DNA of 28,488 bases, taken from NCBI GenBank assembly GCA_030592525.1, contig JAUVIW010000002.1, forward strand, positions 1 to 28,488. Direction: 5' to 3'. The notes under the pieces are model-generated. The model was not told the origin of the DNA, did not search any database, and saw nothing but the letters and a program-made list of their open reading frames with translations. How positions within the stretch are numbered: the stretch's first letter is position 1; every line of letters starts with the position of its first letter. The position numbers and the translations under genes were made by a program. This DNA comes from an archaeon. GTDB lineage: Archaea > B1Sed10-29 > WALL01. Shown one piece after another: positions 27,737 to 28,488 of the stretch.

Positions 27737-28488
27737 ATGAAGCGCAAGGCCATCATAATGGGCGCCGCAGGGCGCGACTTCCACAACTTCAACACTTTCT
27801 TCCGCGACAACCCCAGTTATGAGGTGGTCGCGTTCACCGCAACGCAAATCCCTGACATCTCCGGCCGCAAGTACCCCCCGGAACTCGCCGGAAAGCATTA
27901 CCCCAAAGGCGTCCCAATTTACGACGAGAAAGACCTCGCTGAACTAATCAAGAAGCATTCCATCGACGAAGTCTATTTTGCTTACTCCGATGTCTCGAAC
28001 GAGTATGTCATGGATAAGGCAGCCCTCGTAAACGCTGCCGGCGCGAACTTTGTCTTGCTCGGCACGAACGACACGATGCTCGAGCCAAAGAAGCCAGTCA
28101 TCTCAATCTGTGCAGTGCGCACCGGAAGCGGAAAGTCACAGACCACGCGCCACGTCGCCGACATACTGAAATCGCACGGCAAAAAAGTCGTTATTGTGCG
28201 CCACCCCATGCCTTACGGCGACCTAATCAAGCAGCGCGTCCAGCGCTTCGCCTCCTACGGGGATCTTGACAAGCACGACTGCACTATCGAGGAGCGCGAG
28301 GAGTACGAGCCCCACATTGACCACGGCAATGTTGTCTTTGCGGGCGTTGACTTCGAGGCAATCCTCCGCGAGGCTGAGAAAGAAGCCGACGTCATTCTGT
28401 GGGACGGCGGCAACAACGACCTCTCCTTTTACAAGAGCGACCTGTACATCGTGGTCGCGGACCCGCATCGCGCCAGCCACGTACTCCA
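27737..28488 (+). CDS. Cyclic 2,3-diphosphoglycerate synthetase-family protein (COG2403-type), N-terminal part
   Basis: The reading frame is open from the ATG at 27737 to the window end (250 codons). It begins MKRKAIIMGAAGRDFHNFN and continues with NPSYEVVAFTATQIPDISG, then SICAVRTGSGKSQTTRHVAD (a P-loop) and VRHPMPYGDLIKQRVQRF. These features mark the archaeal family annotated as cyclic 2,3-diphosphoglycerate synthetase or predicted GTPase, normally about 440-460 aa. In some methanogens the enzyme makes the thermoprotectant cyclic 2,3-diphosphoglycerate, but many members are uncharacterised, so the activity here is uncertain. A TATA-like box 26 bp upstream predicts a leaderless transcript. 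Confidence 0.82.
   Translation, partial: MKRKAIIMGAAGRDFHNFNTFFRDNPSYEVVAFTATQIPDISGRKYPPELAGKHYPKGVPIYDEKDLAELIKKHSIDEVYFAYSDVSNEYVMDKAALVNAAGANFVLLGTNDTMLEPKKPVISICAVRTGSGKSQTTRHVADILKSHGKKVVIVRHPMPYGDLIKQRVQRFASYGDLDKHDCTIEEREEYEPHIDHGNVVFAGVDFEAILREAEKEADVILWDGGNNDLSFYKSDLYIVVADPHRASHVL

Overview
The window is a gene-dense piece of an archaeal chromosome with GC-rich coding DNA. The archaeal assignment rests on the ftsZ-secE-nusG(spt5)-rpl11-rpl1-rpl10-rpl12 cluster, NMD3, a beta-CASP ribonuclease of the aCPSF2 type, an aRF1-type glutamine methyltransferase, a DRG-family GTPase, archaeal HMG-CoA synthase with its thiolase and DUF35 partners, AMP phosphorylase with ribose-1,5-bisphosphate isomerase, and TATA boxes about 26 bp upstream of many start codons. 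It reads as euryarchaeal or DPANN-like, but I cannot fix the lineage from sequence alone. No transposon, CRISPR array, tRNA or rRNA was seen, and no intergenic stretch exceeds about 130 bp.

Layout. 1-1646 (-): an ADP-forming acyl-CoA synthetase beta subunit followed by gamma, delta and the start of alpha of a 2-oxoacid:ferredoxin oxidoreductase. 1709-3926 (+): beta-CASP RNase, NMD3 and one or two very small membrane-protein ORFs. 3913-7294 (-): an HTH regulator leading the HMG-CoA synthase, thiolase and DUF35 genes (first steps of the mevalonate pathway). 7350-13622: mostly envelope and membrane proteins of unknown function (CARDB-like proteins, a YIP1-family protein, two proteins sharing an N-terminal helical module, and a two-gene secreted/anchored pair). 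Between them lie a HemK-like methyltransferase and a DRG GTPase. 13634-15722 (+): a TrmJ-like tRNA methyltransferase and a long cytoplasmic coiled-coil protein. 15705-18460 (-): a complete second 2-oxoacid (pyruvate-type) ferredoxin oxidoreductase operon, gamma-delta-alpha-beta. 18588-19862 (+): an MTA/SAH-type deaminase. 19863-23189 (-): an unknown 191-aa protein, then R15P isomerase, DUF1805 and AMP phosphorylase in one operon. 23309-27655 (+): the division, secretion, elongation and ribosomal-stalk cluster, ending in a strong hairpin terminator. 27737-end (+): the start of a cyclic 2,3-diphosphoglycerate synthetase-family gene.

Physiology suggested. Two ferredoxin-dependent 2-oxoacid oxidoreductases with an ADP-forming acyl-CoA synthetase point to anaerobic, ferredoxin-based fermentation of pyruvate and/or amino-acid-derived keto acids. 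R15P isomerase and AMP phosphorylase point to nucleotide ribose salvage toward ribulose bisphosphate; RuBisCO is not in this window.

Most interesting. Three genes appear to start at non-canonical codons: CTG at 1709, CTG at 18588 and ATT at 7802. Family N-termini and/or Shine-Dalgarno/TATA spacing support the upstream codon over the nearest ATG/GTG/TTG. Also notable are a tiny membrane-protein ORF coupled to NMD3, DUF1805 locked inside the AMP-salvage operon, two membrane proteins sharing an undescribed N-terminal module, an inverted repeat between the two TATA boxes of a divergent promoter region, and a uL10 without the usual acidic tail.
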